Position numbers and translations under genes: made by a program. Source: Haemonchus contortus (taxonomy: Eukaryota; Nematoda; Chromadorea; Rhabditida; Trichostrongylidae). From it: a DNA stretch of 64,000 nucleotides. Positions 1 through 11,131 of this stretch are shown here, piece after piece. The notes under the pieces were generated by a model. The model saw nothing but the letters and a program-made list of their open reading frames with translations. It ran no database searches and was not told where the DNA came from. Location of the stretch: NCBI GenBank assembly GCA_000469685.2, contig LS997563.1:9078940-9142939 (forward strand), given 5' to 3'. The number at the start of each line of letters is the position of its first letter. Position 1 is the stretch's first letter.

Positions 1-56
1 CTATGCTTACGATGTTCTTGTTTTCTCGAAAATCAACTCTTAACATATATTCAAAC

Positions 57-1882
57 CTTGAAAAGCTGTGGCCCACAAGTGTCAAGCCCTTCAGTGAAGA
101 CCAAATCGAATTTGGATTCACGTAGTCGATGCATCAAGTCATCATTGTATGCCAAATCTGGAATAATCAACTTGAAATATCTATTACTCCATAAGGCTAC
201 TCAATAGGATCCTCCCTCTAAAATGGACGGAAGGTCAGTGTGTATTAGGCAAAGGCTTCATGCACTAGAACTACTCCTCTTTTCTGTTTCGACAGCGTCA
301 CCCCATTAGCCCAACCGAGTCTTTTTTCCACCCAGAACTTCTTCAAATTTCTTTGATCTAGGGAAGTGAATCCCAATGTCAATACACTAGGTTGGAATCG
401 GATGAGTAGACGGTTTTGTACGAGTGTTCGAATGCATTGTACGTTCTAAGACGTTGACACACCACGCTGAGCTCCTTGTCGACGAACTCACTGTGACTTA
501 CTCACCTTTGCAAAGTTTGAACGTCTGTTCTACCAGGAACGAGTAGTCGCTCCATTGAACACAGAGCCCAGTACAGGTCGGCGAAGTCCACAGCGCTGGT
601 CCTGTCATACTGAACAGTTCATATAAATATGAAAATACTTAAACAGCCTTGAACTCAGAGGCCAACCACCACACAAGAACGGGACTTCTGCGTACTTAAA
701 CAGCACTTCAAGGCTGGTAACCACGATGTCGAAAAAGCTGGCCCCATCGGAACGACTCCTTTAACTTCATCTTAGGACATGACAGTTATTGCAACCATTT
801 TCACTTTCTTATTCCACCTGTGACTGGTCTTGTGACTGCGAAGACTAATCCTAACCTCTGCTAAACCTTTGGGTATTACAGTATTATTCTGAACTCTGAG
901 CCCTAAATTGTCCTAATTCTGTAATTTGAACTCGGAGAGCATGGCGTCAGCTCCGGCAAGATGACCCTTTGCTGTGAGACACAAGAAAGGAGAGAATATT
1001 CCCGTGAGGGCTCCCCTATGTCTTTTTAGTAGAGAAGCAGAGCCTACAACGACAGATCCGCATATGTCAAGAATACATACAACTTACACCAATTGTAGAT
1101 AATGCTCTGCTGCTTCCTTGTCGGGTTTTATATGAAACGTATGAGCAGGAAGTTTATTGCCAAAAGTTGTTATTGTAGGATCAAGCATAGGCGACAATAT
1201 CGTCTGAAAAGGAAGGTGTGAACAACAAGTTTCCTTCCAAGGTTAATCGAAAGCAAACATTATAAGAGTAGATAAAAAGGCAATTGGGACTATTCAAAAA
1301 AGAGCGGGGCTCTGGACCGAACTACAGTAATGTTGGGGAAGGGGATATGCGAATGTACAATGCAAGAGGATCATCACAGCACACTCATTTACACTCCTGA
1401 CCCCGTCGTTCACGACCCTAAGCTCATTAGGGTTATCTCATCCATCCAAATTAAGCCCGTATTCTGCTTGCCTCTCAGTTTGCATAAGCTCTCAAAGAGA
1501 TCTTCATCAAACGCTTGCTCCCATGAGTTGGTGCTGCCTGGCGGAATGCCAACCAAAATGCCAGGCCAAAATTCTAGGGGTTGCTAGTCCTGATACCTCA
1601 GCTAGTCAGGCCGCAAACGTTGGTGTATGAACGTTCCATTACTACGACTTCGCAAAAAAAGATCCAATTCAAAAGCAAATTACAAGCACTAACCACGTTG
1701 TGTCCATCAGCAGTGAGTATGTCGGCGATTCTACCAAAAATTACAATGTGACTTCGACCATATGATGGACTCCAAACCAATATATTCGAAGAACTGACGA
1801 ACCATGTTCCAGTGAGAATAACGATTAACACATTGAAAAACATCGCAATCTGATTTATCACTTTGTTACTTATCGATGCCAT
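57..1882 (-). CDS. UDP-glucuronosyltransferase, N-terminal part (partial, runs off left edge)
   Basis: UGTs transfer a sugar from a UDP-sugar to small lipophilic acceptors in the ER and serve detoxification; the N-terminal half seen here binds the acceptor. Four exons join in phase: 1882-1694, 1203-1088, 609-506 and 157-57. Exon 1 starts with ATG and encodes a hydrophobic signal segment (about residues 11-32), then ILVWSPSYGRSHIVIFGR and an ADGHNV motif, the usual start of the mature nematode UGT fold. Exon 2 continues with TILSPMLDP. Exon 3 ends near FKLCKG and exon 4 carries LRESKFDLVFTEG..CG, matching the family pattern (L+..KFD..i.E..d.CG). About 170 residues are present; the UDP-sugar-binding domain and C-terminal membrane anchor must lie left of base 57. 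Donors are GTTAGT, GTAAGT, GTGAGT and GTTTGA. No frameshift is seen. The family call is firm; which UGT is unknown. Confidence 0.9.
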
Positions 1883-2678
1883 CGATCAATTGTCGACTTC
1901 GGTAAAAACGTTGTATAAAATTTTGATTTTTAGAGAACATTCAGTAGTAGTACCAGTAGCGTAACCTAGTATTCAGTTTCAACTGTTCGGAGAGCAAAAC
2001 AAATACATCATTCATGCACTTTCTGATATCAACCTGGATTTGACGAAATTTCAACAAAACAATCAGTTTTAAGTTACGGTGTCGTGGAAACAGGCAGCCA
2101 GGGAACTATTTACTTCGGGAATGTAAATATTGGTTGCTCAGGTACAAGGTATGGCGGTACAAGAGCTGTGGGGAAAGTAAAAAGAGTCAAGCAGTGTGTT
2201 AATACGTCGGCTGTACGGAATCGTAGAACATAGAGATGAAGGACAAGTTAATGAATCATTTGCGGCATTCGGGTGTGACATGATGAAGTGTCGAGCACGT
2301 GGACATACTATTCAAACAATGATTTGTTGTTCCGGACAATCCCTCTTTCAGTCAATCGAGCCTGAGTGGGTGAAGAAAATTAGCGTTACCTAAGTCTGAG
2401 CGGATTAGGGCAATCCGAAAGACCATAGGAGAGAGGGCATATAACCCCGATTGGCCATTGACTATTTAGACCCCAATCGACCATGCTCCAAACGCTCACG
2501 GTTGCTATTATCTGAGTGAGAAGTCGAAGCCAGAGGTCACTGTCCTTTTCCAGCCCCTGATGAGCAAATCAATCAAACCTCCTTAGGAAAGCACTTTTGA
2601 GTTTCTTCTAGTCTCCCATTTATCATCAGAACCCTTTTTCAGCTAATCTATCTGTGTGAAAGTAAATTGCACTATCAG

Positions 2679-3081
2679 GAATGATGTGCCACAACTTATT
2701 TGTATCAGTATGTAAGTAGCTCTCCTGGTTATCGGTATGCCTCCTTTGTCATCATTGATCAGCTGATCTGAGCAACTATGTCCTTTCAATTTTTCCAACT
2801 ATCAAAAACGGCATTGCCGATTTTATTCAAACCAGCAGATGGATGGAGAAATCAGATGATGAAAACTGGTCGAAGACCCGTGAAAAATTCCGAGATATAT
2901 GTAAGATCATTCATGTCCATTTGAACGGAAATTACATACTTTTCAAAGATATCTCCAACTAGGTATAAAGCCCGAACCTATCACAAAGCAAGCCGAATGT
3001 TTTTGGCACACTTTCCCTACTGATTCCTTTCTGTGTCGGAAACGTTTCCCTGATTCCCATACACTTTTTGGTTCAATTTAG
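2679..3081 (+). CDS. Three-exon reading frame, unidentified protein, C-terminal part
   Basis: Three plus-strand exons join in consistent phase: 2679-2711, 2763-2900 and 2963-3081, with introns of 51 and 62 nt (donors GTAAGT and GTAAGA, acceptors GATCAG and ACTAG). The frame encodes about 96 residues to a TAG stop. It includes a charged stretch, RWMEKSDDENWSKTREKFRD, followed by a Cys/Phe-rich tail. The entry phase needs at least one upstream exon, which I could not find in 1.9-2.65 kb. It faces away from the UGT gene. No family is recognised. Short introns and phase agreement support coding; the lack of a known domain and of a 5' end keep the confidence moderate. It could be a pseudogene remnant. 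Confidence 0.4.
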
Positions 3082-4390
3082 GAAAAATGTCCCTTTCATT
3101 AGGTTTCAGGTTTGGGTGGATAGATCAATTCTCAGAACGTAGAGTCACCAGTTCTTCAATAAAGAGCCATACACAGAAACAATGTACGGGAAACCAACAC
3201 AAAACATTAAAATAGCTAAAAAAGGGCAATTACGTCCAGCCTCGGGAAGTTTCTCAGAAATGAATTACTGTTGTGATAAGTTCCAGCAGCGATATGGGAA
3301 CATATTTGGCATAGAAGCAAATCACCCATTTTGCTTAATTGAAAGTGATTGATCAAGAATACAATACAATACATTATAATGAGGAAAAGAGAAAGGATAA
3401 CGAGGAAAATGATGATGAGGGCTATCACAAGAATGTGGTTTTCGTCGTTGAATCAAGGGGTTTCATTTAGAAAGTGAGCTGATGGGTTCGTAATTTACGA
3501 CCAGGAACTGTACTTGTACTTGTCAATCTGATAAGAACGCGACCAATTCATGTGATATGAAGGACAGCCAATTGTTGTTCTGACGGTGAAAGAGGTTCTG
3601 CAGGAAGCTTCATAATCCCTCATCCGATGTGAAAAACTTCTTGCTACGAGATATGAATGTGCCTTCCACGAGAGCACTCCCCTCCCTATAATAAAGAGAT
3701 GCCCAGAAAGATACGAATATGAATATTACTCTGGGAAAATCCAATTGGAATAATCTCTTTGCTAAAAAACGGTTGAGTAGGAACAGGGAACGTTCCGCTC
3801 CGTCTAATTCAATTTCCCTGGAGAAGCTACTTGAGACCCTGAGTTTCCTCGGAATTCGCCCCTGACTAAGGAGATGCTGTTTTCAATCCGTTCGCCTCAT
3901 GAAAGTCATATTGGAATCAGGTGAGCAAGTGGAATAAAGTAGAAAGCAAACGAAGCAGCAGTGAAAAGAGCACAACGATGCACATATGAGCGACGTCTGA
4001 GATCATACTGCAGACAGGAAAAAAGTATTTATTCAGCACTTTACTCGAGCAAAACAAGAGCAGAGATTCAGCACACATAGTGAGAAATTGAGCAAACATT
4101 TTTGCTGCGTACAATATTCTGCAGAAACAGTTTCCCTCCGATGTCTCTTCGATTCCGGCGAGAATAAGAGCGCGTGGCTCACTCATGGTCAAAAATATGG
4201 GTCTCTGCTGAACTGAACAGATTTGCTGTTACTGAGACCATACGGTACTGTATTACTGTGTACTTGTTCTAGGCACTGGTTCTACCGCAGACGTTCTTTG
4301 GAAGCACTCTACCAATATTTACTTCCAAATGACACCTGCACTAGCCGGTGTGTCAGGGAAAGACAGCAGAGAGAGGAGAAAAAGAAGGTC
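3082..4390. other. No convincing gene
   Basis: A minus-strand frame near 3216-3428 looks hydrophobic but has no splice acceptor and no ATG. A 91-codon minus frame at 3917-4192 starts with ATG and is Leu/Phe/Cys-rich, without a recognisable domain. I see no repeat or RNA gene here. Confidence 0.3.
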
Positions 4391-4656
4391 TCACCGGATT
4401 TTTCACCAGCCGTTATAGCCTAAGTTGACAATATTAGTGTTCATAATATTCAAAAAGGATTCGACGCACTATTACGAGAAATTGAACTTTCGAGCTTTAA
4501 GGAACCGGATGGTTCTAACCACGTTTCTTTTGAAGAACAGATATAGGAATTTGTGGGCCAAAAGCTTAAGCAAGCCATTGTCTCTTTAGTATCAACGGTA
4601 ACTCCATTATAGTTGCATACATAGAGCTGGTCAGTGACGATAATACTCATTCTTAC

Positions 4657-4740
4657 TTGTCGCTAACAAAGGACTCCAGTATTGAAGCTACAGGATCACT
4701 CAGCTCTTCACAGGGACGGATGTTTACTCTATGGGTACAT
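4657..4740 (-). CDS. Single candidate exon, unidentified protein
   Basis: An 84-nt minus-strand exon lies between a good acceptor (TTTCATGCAG) and a GTAAGA donor. In the only open frame it encodes a stretch containing THRVNIRPCEELSDPVASIL. Neighbouring exons were not placed with certainty: upstream, an open frame at 4759-4944 is protein-like but its donors do not match in phase; downstream, a frame ending near 4450 could be a terminal exon after an unusual acceptor. No family is recognised. Confidence 0.35.
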
Positions 4741-4949
4741 CTGCATGAAACAAAGATACTAAGAAGCAACCAGCAACCATAAGTGTTTATAGGTCAAGGA
4801 TTTGTCGTGCTCTAAGGCGAAGCTGGTGAGGCAAAAGGTTGAGGCTGACAGCTTTGCCCATTTTTCATGGAGTGCAAAGGAAATTGGACAAGAATCGATC
4901 AAATCCCTAAAAAAGTGCTTCTGCGTGTTGCTCATTACCAGCACTAGTG

Positions 4950-7900
4950 AGAAGCGTAGTAGTGAATTAAGTATTTAGAAAAATGCTAAATATGTGAGCG
5001 TTTCATATGTGACGAGATGAAAGTGAAGGATGGCAGGTGGTGAGCCCTGGGAAAAGAATGAAATGGCAGAGATGGTAACGGGCTGCGAAGAAAACGTCAA
5101 GGCCTTAAGAGCTTTTTTGTGGCCACGTGATGATGGCATGAGTTTCAAAGTGCCTCTCCAAAGCTTATTTGTACTTTGGAACGTTTATACGGGGGCAGTG
5201 AACTCGATAAGTACATGGTAGAATTGTGATTGTATGGGCGGAGACCCCTTCACGCGGAACTGGAAACTGTTTTCAACCTACTGGTTGAGTTCTAAATGGT
5301 CCTCGATCAAACGACCAAAAGACCCAGCTAGAAAGTTAAAAACAGTTGCCAACTACCGCTGGGAGGTAGACTCCGCCCATACATTCATCGCTCCCAGTGC
5401 TTTCCAATTCCATTGGGAACTCCATATCAAGAAAGTGCATTCATGGGAGCGCCCAAGATAAATTGATGGGGCTCGTTATCAAAATGTTTGTCTTTTAAAT
5501 GGGCTGTAAGAATGGCTTTCGAAGCTGAATAAATCATTCAACATCAACATCAATGTTGAATGAAGAACTCATGTTACTAGACGTAATAATTTGCTTACAA
5601 GTCTTCAAATTCCTATAATGATCATATTGTAAACATTACTATATTATAACTGATATAGGTATTTACTGTCATATATCATTTTGAGTTCTATTGATTATCT
5701 TACTTATTTTTATGCTATTTATTTGAAAAGTTGTGGGCAGATTTGTTCAAGAGTCAAGTTCTCTACTTCTAATTGAGAGCGAAAACGAAGCGGAAACGAA
5801 TTTAAGAGCAAAAACGAGATGAGAAAATCGGAGGGAGAATGAAAGCTGGTCCGAGACCACCACAAACGCAACATAAGTGTAAAGGGAGAATAGAAAAACA
5901 TGAAAAGATAAGAGAGAGGAGAAGGAGACTGATAGGAAGGGTAAGGTGAAAGCGTATGTATTCTGTCCTAATTCAGACAAATGAATACGAATCGAATAAA
6001 TGCTGATAAATAAGACCTAAAAGAAATCCCGGAAGAAGGTCTAGCTAGTGACGACCATATAAACAAAGTGAAATCGGAGACCTGAACTAAGCTTTAGGTG
6101 CATCGAAAACAACGAAAAAACCAAAGAGGAAAGAAAGAGAACGAGACGAAGAAAGAGGGAAAAACAAAATGAGAAGTAGGAGAGTGGAAAATAGCCTCCG
6201 AGGCCTCGAAAAAACTAGTCTGCGTTGAAAAATTCTTCCTAGTAATGGCGACAGAAAGTTCGAAAGATTCCGAGTTGTAGGAAATTGAACGAAGGGACAT
6301 GCAGGGAAAAACTTGAAGGATTACGGTAAAGGCGTCATCCTATTACAGTTTATACGAGCATTATGGAAATGCTTCGATGCACGTTCTTATAGCTGGCGTT
6401 CTATCAGGGGTTCTCTACCTAATCTGAAACACATTGTAATGCAAGTTGTTGAAAAGAAAAACTATGTAAAAAAGAGCAATTACACAAAGTAAAAACTTGA
6501 AGAAAAATTGTAGCTGTGGAAGAAAGTAGCAGCTGGATGTTGTACGGGGCTAAAGCAATCAGGTCCAAGCACACATGGGTCAGAGCCCTCAAAGCGTCAG
6601 TTTCAAAGTTGGCTACATGGAAACATATATGGAAGAGTAATAGGAAAAAACAGCTACTCGGTAAGTAGGTCTCCCCATTTCTTCGAACCAAATTTTAATT
6701 CAGGCTACTGAACCCCAAAAACGACAAAAATGAGACCCATCTCCTCACAGCCCGACAACGACAATCTTTTTGTTGCCCTTTCATGACAGTTCCCCTCGTA
6801 TTTGCTTTCATCATGGTTACCAACCGTCCGGCTGTATTTCTTCGTTCTTTTTGCCTTGTCATTTTTTGATTACTCAAGTATGAGACTTTGTTTTAAATCC
6901 AACCATATGGCCGCACTTGTACGAGATTCAACATCGTCGTTCGATTGAAAGGGGTTGTCAAAAAATCCGATCTCCTAAGATCGCTTCAAAAAATATTTTT
7001 TAAACAATCTGAATTGAAAGGAATGGAACAAATCGTATTGCAGCCTTTGTTTATTATGGCGAAAAAATCAAATCACTTGCAAAATCTCAAAGATGGTGGT
7101 TCAAGAGTGAGAAAGCAAGAAGACAGCGAGGATGGTTGAAAGTGAAGATTGCCAGAAGTTGTTCGTGGCAACGTTTGTGACAGGGCAGCGAGTGATGGAT
7201 ATGTTTGAGCAACGGACAGCTTATGTGATTAGCAGAGTGCGAGGCCGAACTTTTCTAGAAAAAATATTGAACTAATGATTTAAAATCTGCAAAACAAAGC
7301 AGATTAATGTGCAATCCCGAGGAAAATCACACAAATATGCTGCTCTGTGATCGCTTTCAATAGCAAACTTTCACGAAAGGGGTGATTACGTTGCAATAGC
7401 AGTAATGTAGACGCTTTAAGCATTTCACATGATATGTTTATTTGCTGAGAATTGTGTGTTGCTTAACAATCTATTCAGAATGATTTAAAGAATTTCAAGT
7501 CACTACCACGTTCAAAGCCAATAAATATTTAATATTACGGATTATTTATTTGTTTATTGAAGGATGCAAATGAAGCACTACTCGTAGAACCAAGAACAAC
7601 ATCGAAAAATCCAAGGCAAAATCCCGTCCGGACCTGGACTTTACCGTATCCCCCTATTGCTCTTTGCTCGCAGAATGTTGTGATCAAATTACGGTGAAAG
7701 TTTGGATCCGAACTGAACTTCTGTGGTGTGTTTGCAGTTGTCCAAAATAGTCAAACTGGCAAAGCCTGTTTTTAGTCAATAATCATAACCCTAACTGTTT
7801 CATTTTACCATGTTGTGAGTGAAATGCTTTACTCTTACATCACCATAGTTGTTGGGGCACTTAGGAGTTGAAGGAACACGACCCCGGCACGATTTCCTCT

Positions 7901-8300
7901 TTTCACTTTCAAACATTTAACGTGTAAACATTTATATATTATACCCTTTATTAGAAAATAAATTCTCATAACAACACAATAATCTGTACATCCCGTATGA
8001 CAAAGATATCTATCTTCGCAGAAATATAACCCGCAATTTGTACGCACATAGCTTATAATAGCACTAGTCTTCGATCGGATAATAGTTTCGTGAAAAGACT
8101 TAATTCAAGGAGCTCAACATAATGGCCATAGCAGACCTGAACTGTGTCCGCAAGACGTAACAACTGAGCGCTGGGACAGTGAGGCAGCTCATATGCTCAA
8201 TCATACATGCTTATGGAAACACTGTCTGAGGGGTTGACTATAATGTCGGATTCCTGGCGATATCAAGAAGCTGTGAACTCTGGTGATATGTTCCTTATGG
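4950..8300. other. No convincing gene; one short hairpin
   Basis: The ORFs here are short, purine-run-rich or lack splice signals. The only structure noted is an inverted repeat at 5534-5563 (11-bp arms, 8-nt loop). The 5.6-5.75 kb stretch is strongly AT-rich. This is probably intergenic or intronic DNA. Confidence 0.4.
5534..5563. repeat. Short perfect hairpin
   Basis: TCATTCAACAT and its exact reverse complement flank an 8-nt loop. The stem is 11 bp and AT-rich. This may be chance, since no transcription unit is recognised around it. Confidence 0.4.
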
Positions 8301-8315
8301 ATACTGAGCATGAAT

Positions 8316-11131
8316 CTACACTTCGTCGTAAGTTCGTCCACGGTCCACATTGGAATCAGCTGATCTCCGGGTGATGAAATCTGGCACGGGGACGATGACT
8401 TTTCGGAATCCTGGCCCGAGAAGAGGATTCGAGCGGGCCCACATTGAAGGCACCATTGTGGCCCGTGGATTTGGCCGAATAAGCACCAACGCACACAGCA
8501 AATATATCAACACCGAACAACTGAAAATAAAACTGCTAATAAAAAGGAAAGTTTCATATTAAATCTATTCATAATGTTGGAATCAATGCATTGGGATTGA
8601 ATAGACCTGTCGGTACTTGAGCTGGAACTCTAATGCTAAATAAGGCCCACGGTGGTTTGGAGTCTAGATCGAGTCGGATCGACCTCCCGTAACTACGCAA
8701 TTCTGCCTCATAGCGACTACTACCATGAGCGAGTTTTGGAAGAACCTGTAAGTAGGAAGATGTTCCTCACCTTGTCACCAAACATCCAACGAGAAACCAT
8801 AACACACTGCTACGGAACAACAATGAGCATCTCGCAGTTGGTGTGTATTGAGAGAGCGCTAAACGATCAAGGATATAATAATTACTTGATGAATTCATGA
8901 TTATATAGATTTCCATCTGATAACACCCAAATCTATACAGGCGAAACGTCAGTAACCGACTTACCGTTTCGATTCGCAGTCTGTTTCGAATCGATCACAA
9001 CTCGGCTTGAAGTTCGAGCAGCGAAATTCCATACGACACACTCATAGACACCATTATGAATAGTCGAAAAATGCCGAATAAACAACGTCCCATTCGGATA
9101 AGTCTGAGCGTCCATTGACGTGTGTGCTACTGGCTCACCATTCTGCAATCGCATGTAATTACAGATCGCCTTCGTTTTACAAAGTTATAAATGTACAGTA
9201 GAGCACAAGAGTTGTCTAGCTATACAGATTGCCCACAGAAATTTTCAATCAAGCTCACTAAGTCCTCCAGTGGTTATTTCTCACCATCTTTCATATTTGG
9301 ATAGAAGGTTGCCGTTTTTCAATTTGGACAACGAAAACTTTCGGAAAAAGGAGAATGGGTGAAGGAAAGTGCACTCTTTCAGGACCCTAGGGAGAGAATA
9401 GGCAGAAGAAATCGAAAGGAGAAAGTTTCACAGGAGATTGGGTCTCAACCTTGCCTTACTGTAACCATTCATATAATTGAACACAAAGTAAAGTCAATGA
9501 AAATGTGACTAACAATAAGTACAATCATAGGATTTTTGCTATTTTCTCTTACAGACAAAACAAAGAAGAGGCTTTCTTATGTTTCAAACTAGGGTTCGGA
9601 ATAGTGAGGCACACACTTACTCAGCTAAGGTAACTGAGTAAAGCTCACCAAAAGCCAGTTGATGGACGGCTGTGGTACTGCGTTCGGTAATGGACACACC
9701 AACATTACTTGTTCACCGAGAAGTGGATGTTCCGGCTGAAATCAGTTTCATCAGAACGCTGCTGACACTCGATCTCGCTAAGCAATTTGCAACATGATTG
9801 AAGATTGAGATTGATGAGTGACACATGAGAATTCTGGGCTGTGATTAGACAGTTGTTCTGTATGATGAAAAACCGTCTGTCATACGTCAAAGAGCTGGTT
9901 TTTAGTTGAGCGCTGGGATGTCACAAATTCTCGCATTCGTGATAGACGATGCTTAAGACAAATCCCTATTTTGTCAAGCTAAATACTGACTGTGAGGCTT
10001 TGACAGTGTTCTGATGTCTCAAAGTCTTGTGACGTTGATCGGACCCACTTCAGATTGAGCACGCCGATTCAACTTCTATTCAAAAGCATGGAGGTGCTTG
10101 AATGCCTATGTAGTCTACTGTTATATGTACATGCCAGTACCTTCATCCTACCAGAAAAATCTGATACCAATCAACCGGATCCGCAGAATTAAAGTCCTGA
10201 GCCTTGGTTAGGAGGTATCAATACGGGATCTCATCCCCACACCGCGACTGTGATGATACCCTACTTGACACTACACCATTACTGCCCCTATGCAGTACAT
10301 TTCGAGCTCAATGGAGGAACGTTGTGCAAAGACTTCAGCTCTCACTCAGCTGATTTTAGGCGATGATATTCCATTGACCGGGAGCTCATGCTACTCACTG
10401 TTTGCTCAGCAAAAAAAGAAGCCCAAAAATATCAAAAAAGTCAATACTCACCACAACTTTTATATATCTATCGGGTGGTATCTCGTCCACATACGCGACT
10501 TTCAATGAGAACAGCTCACCGGCGACACCAGAAGCTGCATGACGGCACCAATACAAACCTTCGTCATCTGCACAAAAGGAATGAGTAACACCATACAGAA
10601 AGTAAGAAAGTACCACATTTACTACCGAGATGGTCAGAAAAAAAATTCATGCAATACTCACCTTTGGATATATTGCTCATTATGAGAAATCCGACTTCAG
10701 GTACTGGCTGTTCAGCAGTATAAGTTCGATTATCGAAAATTGCATTCGTATTGCTGAAGAAAGTATAAATGAGGCTACATTTTTTCTAACATGCCCTTTT
10801 CTGTGTTCAAAAACTCTACCAGAAGTTTTCATAGTAAGTGAATTGACTATTTCTATGTGTAACCCGACGTGCACAACGATCAGAGCTGATTAGATCGCGG
10901 GAGAAAAGGACTCGGCATTACCACTGGGTTTTTCAAAATTATGCTCTTACTTGAGTATTGTTATTCACCTTGTCACAACACCAACTTCTTTTCCATTCCT
11001 GTACCAAATCGCTTTGTTCTTTTCATCTCCAGAGAACACAACCTCGCACATAAGTGCCGTTGTTGAATGAATTGGAAGCAACATTTCACTGGGGGGCTTC
11101 CGAGGCGTCGGTGACAGGAGTATCGACAGTG
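8316..11131 (-). CDS. Two-Ig-domain single-pass membrane protein (ZIG-like IgSF), 5' end missing
   Basis: A probable cell-surface adhesion protein. Seven exons join in phase: 11131-10969, 10753-10662, 10567-10452, 9735-9649, 9142-8965, 8916-8886 and 8520-8316, giving 289 residues to the TAG. Ig domain 1 has the B-strand Cys in TALMCEVV, Trp in KAIWYRNG and the F-strand motif DDEGLYWC. Ig domain 2 has QVMLVCPLP, SINWLL and HNGVYECVV with an NGTLFI strand. A short stalk, partly on a 31-nt exon, leads to the helix SVLIYLLCALVLI and a tail of about 50 residues ending TYDEV. The first exon with a signal peptide was not found upstream of 11131; it must end in phase 1. The architecture (two Ig domains, one helix, short tail) resembles the nematode ZIG proteins that have a helix (zig-1/zig-10 type). 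That link is inferred from architecture only. Confidence 0.88.

Noticed and set aside
3216..3428. Hydrophobic minus frame that could be the UGT C-terminal anchor
   Set aside because: It lies upstream of the UGT start on the same strand, has no ATG or acceptor, and the sequence is simple AT-rich codons.
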